Part shown: positions 11,478 to 22,701 of the stretch, piece by piece
How positions within the stretch are numbered: position 1 is the stretch's first letter
How the letters are laid out: every line of letters starts with the position of its first letter
Source: Hippopus hippopus
Lineage: Eukaryota > Mollusca > Bivalvia > Cardiida > Cardiidae
NCBI GenBank assembly: GCA_946811185.2
Contig: OX328105.1
Coordinates: 31,437,394 to 31,501,393 of the forward strand
DNA: 64,000 nt
Reading direction: 5' to 3'
Program-made: the position numbers and the translations under genes
The notes under the pieces: model-generated
What the model saw: only the letters and a program-made list of their open reading frames with translations
What the model was told of the DNA's origin: nothing
Database searches by the model: none

Positions 11478-11600
11478 CTATTAACTCCTTATCAGACATG
11501 TCCTAATGAAAATCACTTGCAGACGACAAATTAGACGTATTTCAGTGATGGAATTTGTCCTTGATGAGTTTTAAAACATAAGAGGAAATAAGAAATAAAT
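11478..11600. mobile_element. Family-1 MITE, half copy
   Basis: The copy begins TTAACTCCTTATCAGACATG with arm B (AAAATCACTTGCAGACGACA) and stops before the hairpin core. The half-deleted form recurs elsewhere. Confidence 0.55.
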
Positions 11601-12216
11601 AACAGGCACGCTGCTTTAGTGGGTGAATAGTGATTCATCGTATAATGCGTTATGGTCGATAAAAAAAATCCCCTACACCACCAATGGCTTCCTTTCATTA
11701 CATATATTGCGCTAGGGAGAAACTGTAATTAAATTTTCTGGAGGCTTTCTTGCTATAGAATAGCTAGCAGGCAAAGATATCTTGGTTATCAATACGGAAC
11801 CACTGTAATTGTGCGCCTAGTTAGCAGGACTTGTTTACAATCTGATACCTACAAATGTCAAAACATCACCATCGTATCAGCTGTTCGGTAGATATCACTG
11901 CGCATGAATACACGTTGTCACGCTGGAATAAAGTATACCTACTTCCGGGTTGAAGAGACAAAATTCGTCCAACTGTAAAGTTTTAAACAAGGTCTTGCTC
12001 GCAACACATTGCATGGCTACGGTCCACATTTGATTAAGTATCAACGGTTTTTTCAGAAACTAACAGAAAATAACTGAGGGTAACTTCTTGCAAAGGCTCA
12101 CTTTCAAATTTTGAACGGTAGAAGGCGTACATACAGTCCTGCATGAGCTGCGATCCGGCAAAAGAGAGTTTAATGCATCTCCCTGATGCATGATAGGCCT
12201 TGGATTACCAATAAAC
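11601..12216. other. Unassigned stretch
   Basis: No gene, hairpin or recognisable repeat was found. Confidence 0.5.
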
Positions 12217-12249
12217 TTTATGTTATGTTATGTTATGTTATGTTATGTT
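12217..12249. repeat. (TTATG)n microsatellite
   Basis: Six tandem copies of the pentamer TTATG, followed by a degraded unit. Confidence 0.95.
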
Positions 12250-12295
12250 TTGTTTAACAACCGGTCGAGCCATGAGGTTGGTCCAGTGACAGCAA

Positions 12296-12385
12296 AAAAG
12301 ATTCAACCCAAGTCAGCCTGCACGGACTGCGCAGGCTGACCTGAATCGATACTTTTCGCAGATGCATTAAACCCACTTTACACGG
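12296..12385. mobile_element. Family-3 element, internally deleted
   Basis: A 10-bp stem GTCAGCCTGC (12312-12321) pairs with GCAGGCTGAC (12331-12340), followed by the family-3 right end CGCAGATGCATTAAACCCAC. It looks like a short derivative of the element at 6858-7092. Confidence 0.5.
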
Positions 12386-12727
12386 AGCATGATTCGTATA
12401 TTACTTCAACAGAGGGCATATTTCTTTCAAATGTTGAATGGTTCAGGGTGTCGGGCTTTCGATGCCCCCTACCCCTGTTCTGGTAATCAAGGGACATTCC
12501 GCATGAAACTAATATCTAAAATTGGGCGCAGATCCCCTTTGGTGCTGACAAGTGTTGGAGTCGGGGGTCATTTCATCGACTTTTAAAGTCAGAGTAGAAG
12601 AAACTAAAACCCTTTGATTCCCATTGTACCAAGCGAATGTTCTTGTTAGGAATGAATTAATACGACTTATGTCGATTTTTCAATGCCAATGGAAGCTTTA
12701 TGATTTAAAAGATTTTGCGGGTGGCGT

Positions 12728-12775
12728 AAATCAAGATCAGACTGCATCGAACGTGCAGTCTGATTTTGGGTCTAG
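12728..12775. repeat. Family-2 hairpin fragment
   Basis: AAATCAAGATCAGACTGCAT faces CGTGCAGTCTGATTTTGG. Flanking arms are not conserved. Confidence 0.7.
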
Positions 12776-12921
12776 ATTGCCCGCTACCTGAATTCTAAAC
12801 TATGCAATTAAGGTGGAACTCTACTGTTTGACTTCCATTAAGTCAACCTGATTTCGTTTAAAAGGGTTAAAACATCCACCATAACGGTTAATTGAAGAGC
12901 TTTGAACGGGTCCCTACCCCG

Positions 12922-13030
12922 CCCTCTACACTATTTCAGTCATATCAGAGCGACAGCTCGCGTTTTCGTGTCTTTCCTTTGTTCAACCACTACCAAGCTG
13001 GAGCTCTACAGTTTCTTTCCAAAGGTAATA
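12922..13030 (-). repeat. SINE 3-prime fragment
   Basis: On the minus strand it carries the tail GCTGTCGCTCTGATATGACT and a degraded body. The tRNA head is missing. Confidence 0.6.
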
Positions 13031-13161
13031 CTTGGAAGTGACTAGCGTCGCCAGCCGAGATCGAATAAGAATTTCCAGATTTCAAAATCAGCGCCAAAAC
13101 CACTGAGTCACAGGAGATTCCTTGAATCTTTGTCGCTTTCTCTCGTATTTTAGGACCCTCA

Positions 13162-13290
13162 GGGCTTATTGAAACATTGTAGGAAAAGGAGAAATTTTGG
13201 TAACAAGAATTTTCTTCTTTCCTCACAATGTTTTCAAAAGCATTCTTCCTCAGGGTCGTTAAAACAAAGAATTGTTTGATAAAGGGTTAA
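13162..13290. mobile_element. Family-1 MITE, left arm missing
   Basis: A hairpin core (GGAAAAGGAGAAATTTTGGT) is followed by arm A (CTTCCTCAGGGTCGTTAAAA), ending GATAAAGGGTTAA. Confidence 0.7.
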
Positions 13291-13489
13291 ATAGGTGTTG
13301 AAAAAGTGAAAAATAACGATGAACATGCCAACATTTGTGGTGTTTCTTGTCAAAGGCAATGCAGTCTCGTGTCCGATTTCACGCCAAACTGCGATTTATT
13401 GCGGGAAACTGTCATCTTCAATGGCCGATCACGCCATCCTGTTTCATCCAAATGACACTCAGCCCTTTGCTTCATAGATAACCGTCTTA

Positions 13490-13688
13490 TTTAAACACTT
13501 TACCAAACATTAATTGCAGACGACGTATTAAAAAATGCTCAATTGATGGGATTCATCTAATGAAAGGCTGGAAACCTTGTGGAAATAGGCTAAAAAAAGC
13601 TACGATTTACAAGGATTTTCTTTCCCCTCATTTATTTATTTTTTTCGAAAGCCATTTTCCTACGGGTTGTCTGGAAAAGGGTTAAAAG
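13490..13688. mobile_element. Family-1 MITE, diverged
   Basis: The copy starts CACTTTACCAAACATTAATTG, retains GCAGACGACG of arm B and a broken core, and ends GGAAAAGGGTTAA. Confidence 0.6.
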
Positions 13689-14123
13689 AATTCGAGGCGG
13701 AAAAACTTTGAGTTTAAATTTTCTAATTCTTACTTACAAGTAACCACTTGTCCTTCGACTCCTACAATTCTAGTAGTTTCCAAAATTATCTGTCACGATT
13801 TTTCCTGTTTCTGTGCAATATTCTGACAACCCCCCTCCCCCTTCTTTTCATGGCGAACGTGTTGGTTTCAGGCCACGTAAAATTAGCTAATATTGTTTAA
13901 ATGGTATTGGGATGGTCCGTGACTCAAAGGTCGTATAATATAATTTCCTTGGCAATTGTCTTTTTCTCTGTCCAACACTCCCTTTTCCGGTTTGACACGG
14001 TGAAATAAACATGAACACATCAACACATCGAGTCGTTTGCTTCAATTTTTAAGGGGTAATTAATAATACGAGAAATACGAATCATTTCATGTCAAACAAA
14101 CTGACATTTTCTTTTACGTAAAT

Positions 14124-14365
14124 GGCTCGACTGGGTAGCTGAGTGGTTAGCGTATCTGATTCGTGACCTGATGGTTGCGAATTCGATATCCGGTTGAGGC
14201 AAACTTTCGCCTCTCACTTCTGATGCATGTAAGAAAGTAGTCAGTGGCTTGGAAATAAAGTTGTGTCAGCACTATTGTGAGGAAGCCGGGAAACATAGGC
14301 ATAGGTGAACTAACCGCCGTGATATGATCTAAGTTGTAAAAACGGCGTTACAAACAAACAATTAC
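14124..14365 (+). repeat. tRNA-derived SINE, second head type
   Basis: The head GGGTAGCTGAGTGGTTAGCG and a degenerate B box (GCGAATTCGATATCC) differ from the head of the 2655, 35369 and 38262 copies. The tail ACCGCCGTGATATGATCTAA followed by AACAAACAA is the same module. This shows tail sharing between SINEs with different tRNA heads. Confidence 0.75.
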
Positions 14366-14597
14366 GTAACGAAAAATTAGAACATATGGGGATTCTTGTT
14401 TTTAAGAAACAAAAATATACCTAACAAACATTCTAAGTCTAGAAAAGGCTGAATGAATTCAATTTCAGGTTTCTTTTTCGCTCCATGAATGTTCCGGCAA
14501 ACGGGCAGTTTAGATCCAACGTCAGATTTCGTGCAGTCTGATCTTGATCTACGCTCGTCGCAAAGGCAGCTGTACAAAAATTATGTGAAAGGCGCTT

Positions 14598-14832
14598 GAA
14601 CTCTTAACCACACGACAAATTTAGGACTGGTATAACTTAGGAGCCTTTGCAGATTGTACACACTAAATTTAAGCTGAAATGATTGTAACTGCCTATGAAA
14701 GTGTATAAAACATTGTGGGAAAAGGAGAAAATGCTTGTCACCAGCATTTTCTCCTTTTCCCACGTGGTTTTTCAAATGGCTATTTCCTCAGGGTGTTTAA
14801 AATTCCAGATTGTGTGGTAAATTAAGGATTAA
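14598..14832. mobile_element. Family-1 TTAA hairpin MITE
   Basis: The copy starts GAACTCTTAACCACACGACA and has a strong core (GGGAAAAGGAGAAAATGCTT facing AGCATTTTCTCCTTTTCCCA) and arm A on the right. It lies 27 bp upstream of the DD41D element. Confidence 0.8.
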
Positions 14833-14858
14833 GGGAAAACTGAAACATACGTTTAATA

Positions 14859-14887
14859 CAGGGTGTTTCATAATATCTGCCACCATT
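14859..14887 (+). repeat. Left terminal inverted repeat of the DD41D element
   Basis: Twenty-nine bases starting CAGGGTGTTTC, identical to the inverse of 16272-16300. The next base differs, which fixes the inner limit. TA precedes it. Confidence 0.95.
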
Positions 14888-15046
14888 ACAAAGTTTTATA
14901 TCTTTTTAGTTCATGAGGATAAAACAATGATATGTACACCCTTTGAAAGCTTATATATTAAAATTTTATTTGACTAATAAAGTACGGGAAAACGTCAACG
15001 TCAGAACGTCATTTATGACGTCATTTCCTGTGGTCAGTTTTCCAAG

Positions 15047-16120
15047 ATGGCGCCAACTAAGGATCACTGCAAAGAAATTGTTAAAATATATTATGAAACT
15101 AAATCACCTATTACAGTGATTAGAACTATGCAGAAAAGGTATCCAGATGTAGGTAAACTTGATAAAAAACAGATACATAGAATTGTAAAGCGATTTGAAG
15201 TTGGCTCAATTGAAGATGGGAGACACAATAATCTGGGTCGCCCTAAGTCCGTGCGGAATGAAGCGACAATTGAACAGGTTAAAGCGGTGATCACAGAAAC
15301 ACCAAGAAAATCTGTTAGAATGGTATTTGGAGATATTACTAACATTGCCAGCCATTCAAGTGTTTACAGAATGCTAAAATATGATTTAAAACTGACTCCA
15401 TATAAAATTTCTATTATGCAACACCTCAAACCAACAGATATCGAAAGCAGATTGTCATTTGCAAGATGGGTTACGGAAAATGATGATATCATGGGACAGA
15501 TATGGTTCTCGGATGAAGCCCACTTTTATCTAAATGCACAAGTGAACAAGAAGAATTCCATATTTTGGGGAACTGAAAAGCCAGAATTTTATATTGAAAA
15601 ACCTCTCCACTCTGAAAAGGTTACAGTGTGGGCGGCATTAAGTGCTGAGGGCATAATTGGCCCTTTCTTTTTTGAGGATGAGGATGGAACTGTGGAGACT
15701 GTAACTCAAGACCGCTATTTAAATATTCTTAAAAACAAATTTCTACCAGCTTTGAGACGTAAGGGAATTGATATAAACACCACATGGTTCCAGCAGGATG
15801 GTGCAACTCCTCATACAGCTAGAAATGTGATTGACTGGATACAAAAGACTTTTGGTGATAACTTCATTTCATTGAAAACGGATAATGAGTGGCCACCACA
15901 CTCCCCGGATTTAAGCCCACTTGATTTTTTCCTGTGGGGAAACCTTAAAGACAGGGTCTATAAGCACTCCCCACAGACCACAGCTGAACTCAAAACTGCA
16001 ATCAAGAGAGAAATGAAGATCATAAGCAGTGAGACATGTGCAAACGTAATCCGAAATTTCCGGCACAGAGTCGACGTTGTTATTGGCCAGAATGGACGTC
16101 ATTTAGAACACATTCTATAA
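15047..16120 (+). CDS. DD41D Tc1/mariner-superfamily transposase, intact
   Basis: The 357-residue protein would cut and rejoin DNA at the inverted repeats of its own element, acting in the nucleus as a DDE/RNase H-fold enzyme. Residues 1-140 form the helix-turn-helix DNA-binding part, with a GRPK minor-groove motif at 64-67. The catalytic part shows D156 (WFSDEAHF), D251 (QQDGATPHT) and D293 (SPDLSPLDFFLWG). Spacing is 94 then 41 residues, hence DD41D. The start is the first in-frame ATG after the left repeat (GATGGCGCCAAC), and all domains follow without frameshift or stop. An AATAAA lies at 16189-16194, consistent with a transcribed unit. All catalytic residues are present, so activity is plausible but untested. 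A domesticated host gene is unlikely because both perfect repeats are still attached. Confidence 0.93.
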   Translation: MAPTKDHCKEIVKIYYETKSPITVIRTMQKRYPDVGKLDKKQIHRIVKRFEVGSIEDGRHNNLGRPKSVRNEATIEQVKAVITETPRKSVRMVFGDITNIASHSSVYRMLKYDLKLTPYKISIMQHLKPTDIESRLSFARWVTENDDIMGQIWFSDEAHFYLNAQVNKKNSIFWGTEKPEFYIEKPLHSEKVTVWAALSAEGIIGPFFFEDEDGTVETVTQDRYLNILKNKFLPALRRKGIDINTTWFQQDGATPHTARNVIDWIQKTFGDNFISLKTDNEWPPHSPDLSPLDFFLWGNLKDRVYKHSPQTTAELKTAIKREMKIISSETCANVIRNFRHRVDVVIGQNGRHLEHIL

Positions 16121-16188
16121 AATTGACATTTTAAAGAATTTTGAAACTGCGTGTATTTACAAGGGTGATACCTACATGTTATATATCA

Positions 16189-16194
16189 AATAAA
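16189..16194 (+). promoter_or_regulatory. Polyadenylation signal of the DD41D transposase
   Basis: AATAAA lies 69 bp after the stop codon and before the right repeat, followed by T-rich and AT-rich DNA. Confidence 0.6.
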
Positions 16195-16271
16195 ACTTTA
16201 TTCTATTTACAATAACATAGTTAAATGTAAAAACATAATTTCTTTTTTATGTTAAAGTTTTTGATGTTTAA

Positions 16272-16300
16272 AATGGTGGCAGATATTATGAAACACCCTG
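16272..16300 (-). repeat. Right terminal inverted repeat of the DD41D element
   Basis: Ends ATTATGAAACACCCTG, the exact inverse of the left repeat over 29 bases, followed by TA. Confidence 0.95.
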
Positions 16301-16649
16301 TACGATCAACAAAGAGGAAAATAAAGATTTAGAATAAGTGAGTAAAATATGAATCACGCGGGCGTTCTGAGTAAAAAGCTATTGAGAATGAACCTTGTAA
16401 CAAAGGAAATTTATACTATTAAGAAAAAAAAAAACGATAAAAGCTCTGCAGAAGAGGACCACAATAGCGAAAGGAGAACTCATTTAAAATTCTCAATTTC
16501 TCCCGGCTTTAAAACTATAAATTCCCGGCTACTTTTTGCATATGAAATTTGTTTTCAGATATAACTCAAATCTTGTTATTTGTTTATTTTCCAATGGAAT
16601 GTGGCTCAAATGATTCGTTTTCTTTCTGTGAAAGAGTAGAATACATAGC

Positions 16650-16762
16650 AGGTGAAAAGTGAAAAATTGCTGGTTGCCAGCTTTTTTACCTTTCCCCACA
16701 ATGTTTTCAAAGGCCATCTTTTCAGGTGTTATTAAAACAATTGTTGTTTGGTAAAAGGTTGG
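16650..16762. mobile_element. Family-1 MITE, left part missing
   Basis: A worn core (AATTGCTGGTTGCCAGCTTT) and arm A remnant, ending GGTAAAAGGTT. Confidence 0.6.
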
Positions 16763-16784
16763 TTTGAAGACGCCATTCGACTCA

Positions 16785-16925
16785 GTATCACATGGGAGTG
16801 TCCTAGGGCAAGACACTTCAGAACTCTGGCCTAGTACTAGTGAAACCCGGGACATCTATAAATGAGCTGTCGCCATGCTGTGATTGAAGTAATGTTAAAA
16901 GTGGCGTAAAACACCATTCACTAAC
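16785..16925 (+). repeat. SINE, head missing
   Basis: Body GGGCAAGACACTTCAGAACT and tail GAGCTGTCGCCATGCTGTGA, ending ACAACAACA. It abuts the preceding MITE fragment. Confidence 0.7.
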
Positions 16926-16929
16926 AACA

Positions 16930-17473
16930 ACAAAACACAAAAGACAAAAAAATTATTATACACAAAAGCAGCGTTTTACGACCGTGCAGTATATACAGAA
17001 CTTGAAAACTTATAGTCTATTTGTAGTAAAAGGAGCAATCATTATATAGGTTCTGTCAACAAGTCATTCGGCTCCTTTCGACCGTAGTGTTCTCAACAAT
17101 ATTTTTCCCCCAAAGTTCCTAATAATATATCTGCACACGTTTTTCCTGTGTTAATGAAACAGTCACATAATATGGTGCCCAATTCATTCGACTTTTCAAA
17201 TTTCATACCTACGTCATATTCCGGAAAACCGCCCGAAGCGTTGGTATGTCTCTGTGAATAACGCGAATATTGATCTTGTTCGACATCTGATTGGTATGTT
17301 GACAGTTTCATTAGATTTTACTACTTTGACAGCTGCGAAAGTCTCGATGTTACAACAAAGTTTCATGTTAGGAGTTTTTAATTTCACTATTTTCGGATAA
17401 TTGAAATATTTGTTAGATAGTAAGTAAATGGGCTGTTCAAGGCCTGGACAAAAAAAGGGAAACATTGGACACC

Positions 17474-17521
<48 letters not shown>

Positions 17522-18319
17522 CGGGAGGGGGATGGGGCACGATTGGGAGGTGGAGCTGTTTGACAGCGGCAATGTGTGGGTACTGCACACTGTAATGACA
17601 TTCTTGTGGTCAAAATTACAACATACATTGAGCTTAATGTTCTTTGTCATGGATAATGCTAATTGCCCTCTCTTAGATCATATATACGATGTTTATCCCG
17701 TGTTCATAGAAGCAGACTGGAGACTAGATCTAGTTATCCTGTGCAAATTATACGTAACGTTAGTAGCCGATTATATACGCCATGTTTTCCCCTGTTCGCA
17801 ATTATCCTGGGCCTGTATTCACCAACCATTCTTAATTTTTTTTGTCTAATTCTAGATTTAGAAAGTAATGCAACCACTGATTGGCTAAACCATTTGGTTT
17901 ATTGTTTATTGCGTTACTTTCAGATTTAGAAAATTCTTGAGAACAAGATTAAGAACATTCGTGAGAATGATTGGTGAATACGGATCTTTGATTCATTATA
18001 CTATGGTATCAGCCCTCGAGGCCAAGAAATAAGTTCGAAAACTTATTCGAAAGGACAATATACATGTATGTTAAACTCATCGGCTGTCAAGCTCGACTCA
18101 ACGCGCTTTTGCGCACAATGTGTATCACGATCTGGCATTGCTCGCCAAGGGCGCAGCTGCTTGTGAGCTAAAACGCAGTTGCGTACACTTCGGGAAAAAA
18201 AAAGGACAAATTTAGGAAAAAAAAGTCACAAGAAGCCACCAAATATTATAGCTTCTGCAATTCAAAACTTTTCTGTAGGGAGACCCTACTGGAAAATTCC
18301 CCTCCTCTCTCTCGGAATT
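16930..18319. other. Unassigned stretch with a (GA)n microsatellite
   Basis: A GA run of about 42 bp occupies 17477-17518. Open frames on both strands cross it and its flanks, giving serine-leucine repeats that are not genes. No other structure was supported. Confidence 0.6.
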
Positions 18320-18515
18320 TAGACTGGTCTAAATTTAAAGCATTCGCTGAAGACAAACTAAATGTTACAGAAATTCGGAAATTTTTCTTAGAGTAAAAAA
18401 CATTGTGGGAAAAGGAGAAAATGTCAGTTACAAACATTTTTTCCATTTCCAACAATGTATTCGAAAGTCCTTTTCCTTGTGGTGATTAGAATCGGGATTA
18501 TGTGGTAAAGGATTA
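18320..18515. mobile_element. Family-1 MITE
   Basis: Arm B on the left (GACTGGTCTAAATTTAAAGC), core GGGAAAAGGAGAAAATGTCA, arm A degraded on the right, ending GGTAAAGGATTAA. Confidence 0.75.
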
Positions 18516-19125
18516 ACATCTTCTGTATAACCTTTGTGTAGACTTTATTTTGGGCTAGCTACGCCCCTGCTCGTGAAAGCATTCAGAGCTGCTGTTACAC
18601 TATCTAAATAACATACGCGTTCCACCTGGTTCCTAGGAATGGCTAGTAGCATCCTTTAGTATAATAGACTAATCTAGTTTTCGCTATGGGACTCGGTCAG
18701 TATATAATCATGGGACAATGGTTAATTCGTGCTGAAAAGGGCAGATTTATGACAGATGGTCAATTTTTGGTCATTATTATAATGGTCAGCTAATAAAACA
18801 CGATGGCGTGGCTTCGTCAGATTTCCATGCAAGTGGGTTCTCCAGAACAACACAAAAATATGCTTTGTTTGTGTGGTGATTCCCGTCGTTTTTGAACACT
18901 ATTCCTTTTAAATGTGACAACTGCACTTACTATATTGACGCATAAATTTCGACTATGCTTTACCGCTAAGTTTTGTGCACAGAATTCTTTCCAAGCTAAC
19001 GGCTGCTGGCATACACAAAGTCGGGACAGTGTTTAGCGGAGAGAGATATGAAATCTGTAGGAATGACTGTCATCGGTCTCCCAAGCTCTTATTCACAACC
19101 CCCGTTGTGTGGACCCGTATTCACT
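18516..19125. other. Unassigned stretch
   Basis: No supported gene or repeat. Confidence 0.5.
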
Positions 19126-19353
19126 AACCCTTTACCACACTGTCCCGAGTTTTTACGACCCTGAAAATGATACCTTTTGAAAACAGTGTGGGAAAAGGAG
19201 AAAATGCTGATAACTAGCATTTTCTCCTTTTCCCACAATGTGTTCTACCCAGTCAGAAAACTCAAACTCGTTTGTACCAATTTTGAAATTGCTGTCTTGT
19301 CGATGTTTTGAAATTGGAAGAGTCTGAAATTTGTCATTGGGAAAGGACTAACC
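19126..19353. mobile_element. Family-1 TTAA hairpin MITE
   Basis: Arm A on the left (CTAACCCTTTACCACACTGT), core GGAGAAAATGCTGATAACTA facing AGCATTTTCTCCTTTTCCCA, arm B on the right, ending GGGAAAGGACTAA. The left TTAA has become CTAA. Confidence 0.85.
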
Positions 19354-20529
19354 TCAATAGCATTCCAAGTCTCATTCTAAACACAGAAAGAAGCACACTA
19401 TCTGATGGCTGAACTATATACATTATCTGTAGTCGATCAGAAATTGTTCCATTGAAATTCAGAATTTTACTGAGTAATAAAATAGGAAATGACATTTAGA
19501 ATTCTTGATTAAAACATGGATCGTAATTTACATGTTATATACGATCCCTGATTAAAACAATGCAGCTTACCGCTGAACTCGAAGGGTGGGCACCAAGAGA
19601 GTGCACGAGTGTGCTTATTTTGAATCATTACGATATAGGCATCTTTTAACAGTGACTATTTTTACAAGTGACAAAAAAGAAATTGCCGAGGGAAATTTCC
19701 AGAACAACTTCGGAAAATGCCTAAAAAAAAAGAGCGGGAGTGCAATTTGATAAACCATTTTCGATGTAGATCTACTCAGGCTACTCGAACTAATTTTCAT
19801 AATTAAAATATTCTACATCATCACCGCAAATACTGCAAATCTATGAAATGCATTGAACTCACATCATTCCCCCACTGTGCATGATCTTTGGCATGTCTCA
19901 TTAAAAGTACTAGATCTTTAAAATTGTGACTAAATACGTGTTCCTGAGGAAAATCATTAACTAATATAGGCCCTATATTATAACGTGCATATTTCAAGTT
20001 TTTTTTTCAAGTGTTGTTTACAGGTATTTCCGTCCAAATATTGCAGCTTAAAATGAATTACGCGATAAACATCCACGAAATAAGAGACCTGCTGCGAAAA
20101 AACAAGAGAAGTCTTTGTAATTTTTCATGCTAAACAGATTTCGCCAGCACAAGGCATCTTCGATCGATGGAAAACTGGCACATATTATAACACTAATTGG
20201 ATATTCGTACACCGATTTGAACATCGAAAATAAAGTGAATCATTATTGCCATTTTCGATTGATTTTTTTTTTTTAGTTTTAAAGTGAAGAAGACTGATTT
20301 TGTAAAGAAATTTCACTTTTATGAACAGAAAGCGTAAAACAGCGAGACAAGCTGAGTAACGCCCACTTACTTTCAGGATTATTTACTGCGCGGATGAATA
20401 TTTCGTATGCCGAACTCATCGTTGAATATTGTCATTTGTGAGTAACACTAAGAAACAAGTCGCAGATGAATGGACATTGGTACTGAAAAGCAAGTTTGTG
20501 TAATTCGAAGGAGCTGTGTAGCAAAAGAG
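19354..20529. other. Repeat-poor stretch upstream of the candidate exon
   Basis: None of the element families in this window is present, which is unusual here and fits a region kept free of insertions. No TATA box or CpG island can be claimed by eye. Confidence 0.4.
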
Positions 20530-20599
20530 ATGGAGTTATTATTATTTACCATTCCATTTTTGTTGTTTTCTTCAGTTTATGGCCAGAATAATACGCAAG
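20530..20599 (+). CDS. Candidate first exon encoding a signal peptide
   Basis: ATG at 20530 has a purine at -3 and G at +4. It opens MELLLFTIPFLLFSSVYG, an acidic residue then a run of hydrophobic residues and a small-residue cleavage context (SVYG before QNNTQ). This is the layout of a secretory signal peptide. The frame would be interrupted at CAAG/GTAGTG (GT at 20600-20601), a plausible though weak splice donor; reading through gives a stop after only 28 codons. The surrounding 1.5 kb is free of the local repeat families. No downstream exon was recognised in the window, so the protein family is unknown. A chance open frame is the alternative. Confidence 0.4.
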
Positions 20600-21046
20600 G
20601 TAGTGTATTTTACTGATTTAGTTAGAAATGAAATCGAATGACAATTTTCTCGTGCTGCAAATTTTAGGAAAGTTGAATTGATCGGATATTATTCGCTCTG
20701 CTTGGAACTACTGTGTGGTACAATTTAGTTTTGAGATTGACGTATAGGATTATCTTTGAAGTTTGGCTGCATACGTAATGGTATTTTACTTTGAATTGCC
20801 CCAGTAATTGAAAGCAAAAGTGAAAGTGTTCGTCCCTCGATCTGATCGTACAAAATATGTTGTTCGTACACGATCACTGATATCAGTCCGGGTGAATAAG
20901 ATTATGATGATTTATTCATCCCACATTGTTTTCAAGTGCATTACAGTATGTTCTAGTCTTAGATCTCTGCACTGTTGGATCGGAAGAGTGCATTTCAATA
21001 TGTTTATATTCACAATTACTAAGCATGCTGAATCGTATTATTGACT
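20600..21046. other. Possible start of an intron, otherwise unassigned
   Basis: It follows the putative donor at 20600. No exon with good splice sites was seen. Confidence 0.3.
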
Positions 21047-21290
21047 AAATTCAACTCTTTACCATCAACAGAATTTTAGACATGTCTAAATGGAAAGCAT
21101 TTGCAGAAAACAAAAAAAAAAAAGAAAGAAATGTTACTTAGATATTAAAATTTGTAAATGGAAGGATAGAAAACATTGTTGGAAATGGAGAAATTGCTTG
21201 TTACCAGCTTTTCATTTTATCCCACAATGTTTTCAAAAGCTTTTTTCATTGGAGTCATTAAAAGTTGGGATTGTTTGGTGAAGGGTTGAG
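21047..21290. mobile_element. Family-1 MITE
   Basis: The copy starts CAACTCTTTACCATCAACAG, with arm B on the left, a worn core and arm A on the right, ending GGTGAAGGGTT. The open frames here are accidental. Confidence 0.8.
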
Positions 21291-21448
21291 TTGAAAAAAG
21301 TGAGTTATCTTTGAATATTCACTGAAATGCTCCAATATATACATTCTGACAAAACATCCATGGATATGTTTGCATTTTTTATGAAGACACATGGGTATAT
21401 TGTGATCCATTCCACATGGATGTCGTAGGTTTTGGTAAATTACAAGGT

Positions 21449-21672
21449 CTGTTAACTCTTTACCGAATGGCAAAATTGTAGACTTGACTAAATTGAAAGC
21501 ATTTGCAGACGACAAATGTTGTTCAAATGATGATTTCTCTCTTTGATAGGGTAGAAAACATTGTGGGAAATGGGGAAAATGCTGGTTACCAGTATTTTCT
21601 CATTTTCCCACAATGTTTTCAAAATCTTTCTTTCTAAGGATTGTTAAAACTCAGATTTGTGTGGTAAAGAGT
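21449..21672. mobile_element. Family-1 TTAA hairpin MITE
   Basis: Starts TTAACTCTTTACCGAATGGC, arm B left, core GGGGAAAATGCTGGTTACCA, arm A right, ending GGTAAAGAGT. Confidence 0.85.
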
Positions 21673-22701
21673 ATTGGTAAGTTGACTCAAGGTTTGGGTA
21701 CAAAAGATATTCAAATAGAATTTATGCAGAATAATGTCTTTCACACGTTTACCTGGCTTTAATTTTGTCTTACATCTGTTTTCATCCACCAGAGCCCAAG
21801 GATAAAACATGAGGAATGCCTTAACAATGTCAATATTAATCCAAAAAATTGATGAAAGATCTTTGAAACAATCAAGATTAAATAAGAAGATGAAGTACAA
21901 TTGAATAAGTGATTGTGAAACTTGGTTAGTTGCCATAAATATTTCATCAAAGTCTGTATCCCCATTGTTTCACATCATGACATGTATTTTCAATTTTACG
22001 TTTTGATTGACAACTTTTAACGAAATGGGGCGAAATGAATTTTATAATGAAAAATATATTTTCAGACTGAAAAACACTGTAATTTGATATAGATGCAGTT
22101 GTTCCAAAAGTGAACAGTATGTGTCAAGAAAATGTCTTTTTTTTTTTCCAGTGATGTTTTGAATAATGTTGCCAAAATTTAGTGGAAAAATAACTGGGTT
22201 TTAATGACCCTGAGGAAGAAGGCTTTTAAAGACATTCTTCAGTGCTAGCTCTGGCCCAAGTAAAATTATGGCCTACAACTTTTCTTGAAAAAAAAAATAA
22301 TAGACAAAGCGCTCGAAGTTGGTTTGAAAAAAAACACAGATGTAGCATTGAACAAACTTCATTTTTTACACATAGTTTCAAACTTTCATTCACATAGACT
22401 ATGTCCATTACAATAATAAAAAAATGATCATATATATATATTTAATCTTACATTGTAGAAAATACTGTGGGAAAAGGAGAATTTGCTCTATACCATTTCC
22501 TGGGATAGTGCTCCTTTTCCGGTCCGACAAATGACCGAAATACAGAAATGCCACCAAAACACCGAAATATCCCTATTTTCTTATTATTGGGTTCAGATAA
22601 CTGATATAAGTATGCAGGATTTTTCTTCCTTTTTTTTTTTACAGAAAACATGCTTATTCAAAGTATTAATCATTATTGAGAAGAATAATTTTGTTGTTAT
22701 A
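21673..22701. other. Unassigned stretch with MITE scraps
   Basis: Family-1 arm A debris lies at 22195-22240 (TTAATGACCCTGAGGAAGAA) and a core fragment at 22457-22520. The block at 22528-22577 (CCGAAATACAGAAATGCC) is repeated in inverted orientation near 27530. Confidence 0.5.

Larger units (their letters stand above)
14859..16300 (+). mobile_element. Complete DD41D IS630/Tc1/mariner transposon
   Basis: The element is 1442 bp. Its terminal inverted repeats are identical over 29 bp (14859-14887 and 16272-16300), beginning CAGGGTGTTTCATAATATCT, and TA flanks both ends (14857-14858 and 16301-16302), as expected for TA target duplication. It encloses one uninterrupted transposase gene, 159 bp from the left repeat, and an AATAAA signal after the stop. 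Perfect inverted repeats plus an open frame point to a young copy. The catalytic spacing (94 residues, then 41) places it in the DD41D group (rosa/Visitor-like) rather than in mariner DD34D or Tc1 DD34E. Confidence 0.93.

Noticed and set aside
17437..17650. Serine-leucine-rich frames on the minus strand
   Set aside because: They translate the (GA)n microsatellite at 17477-17518.
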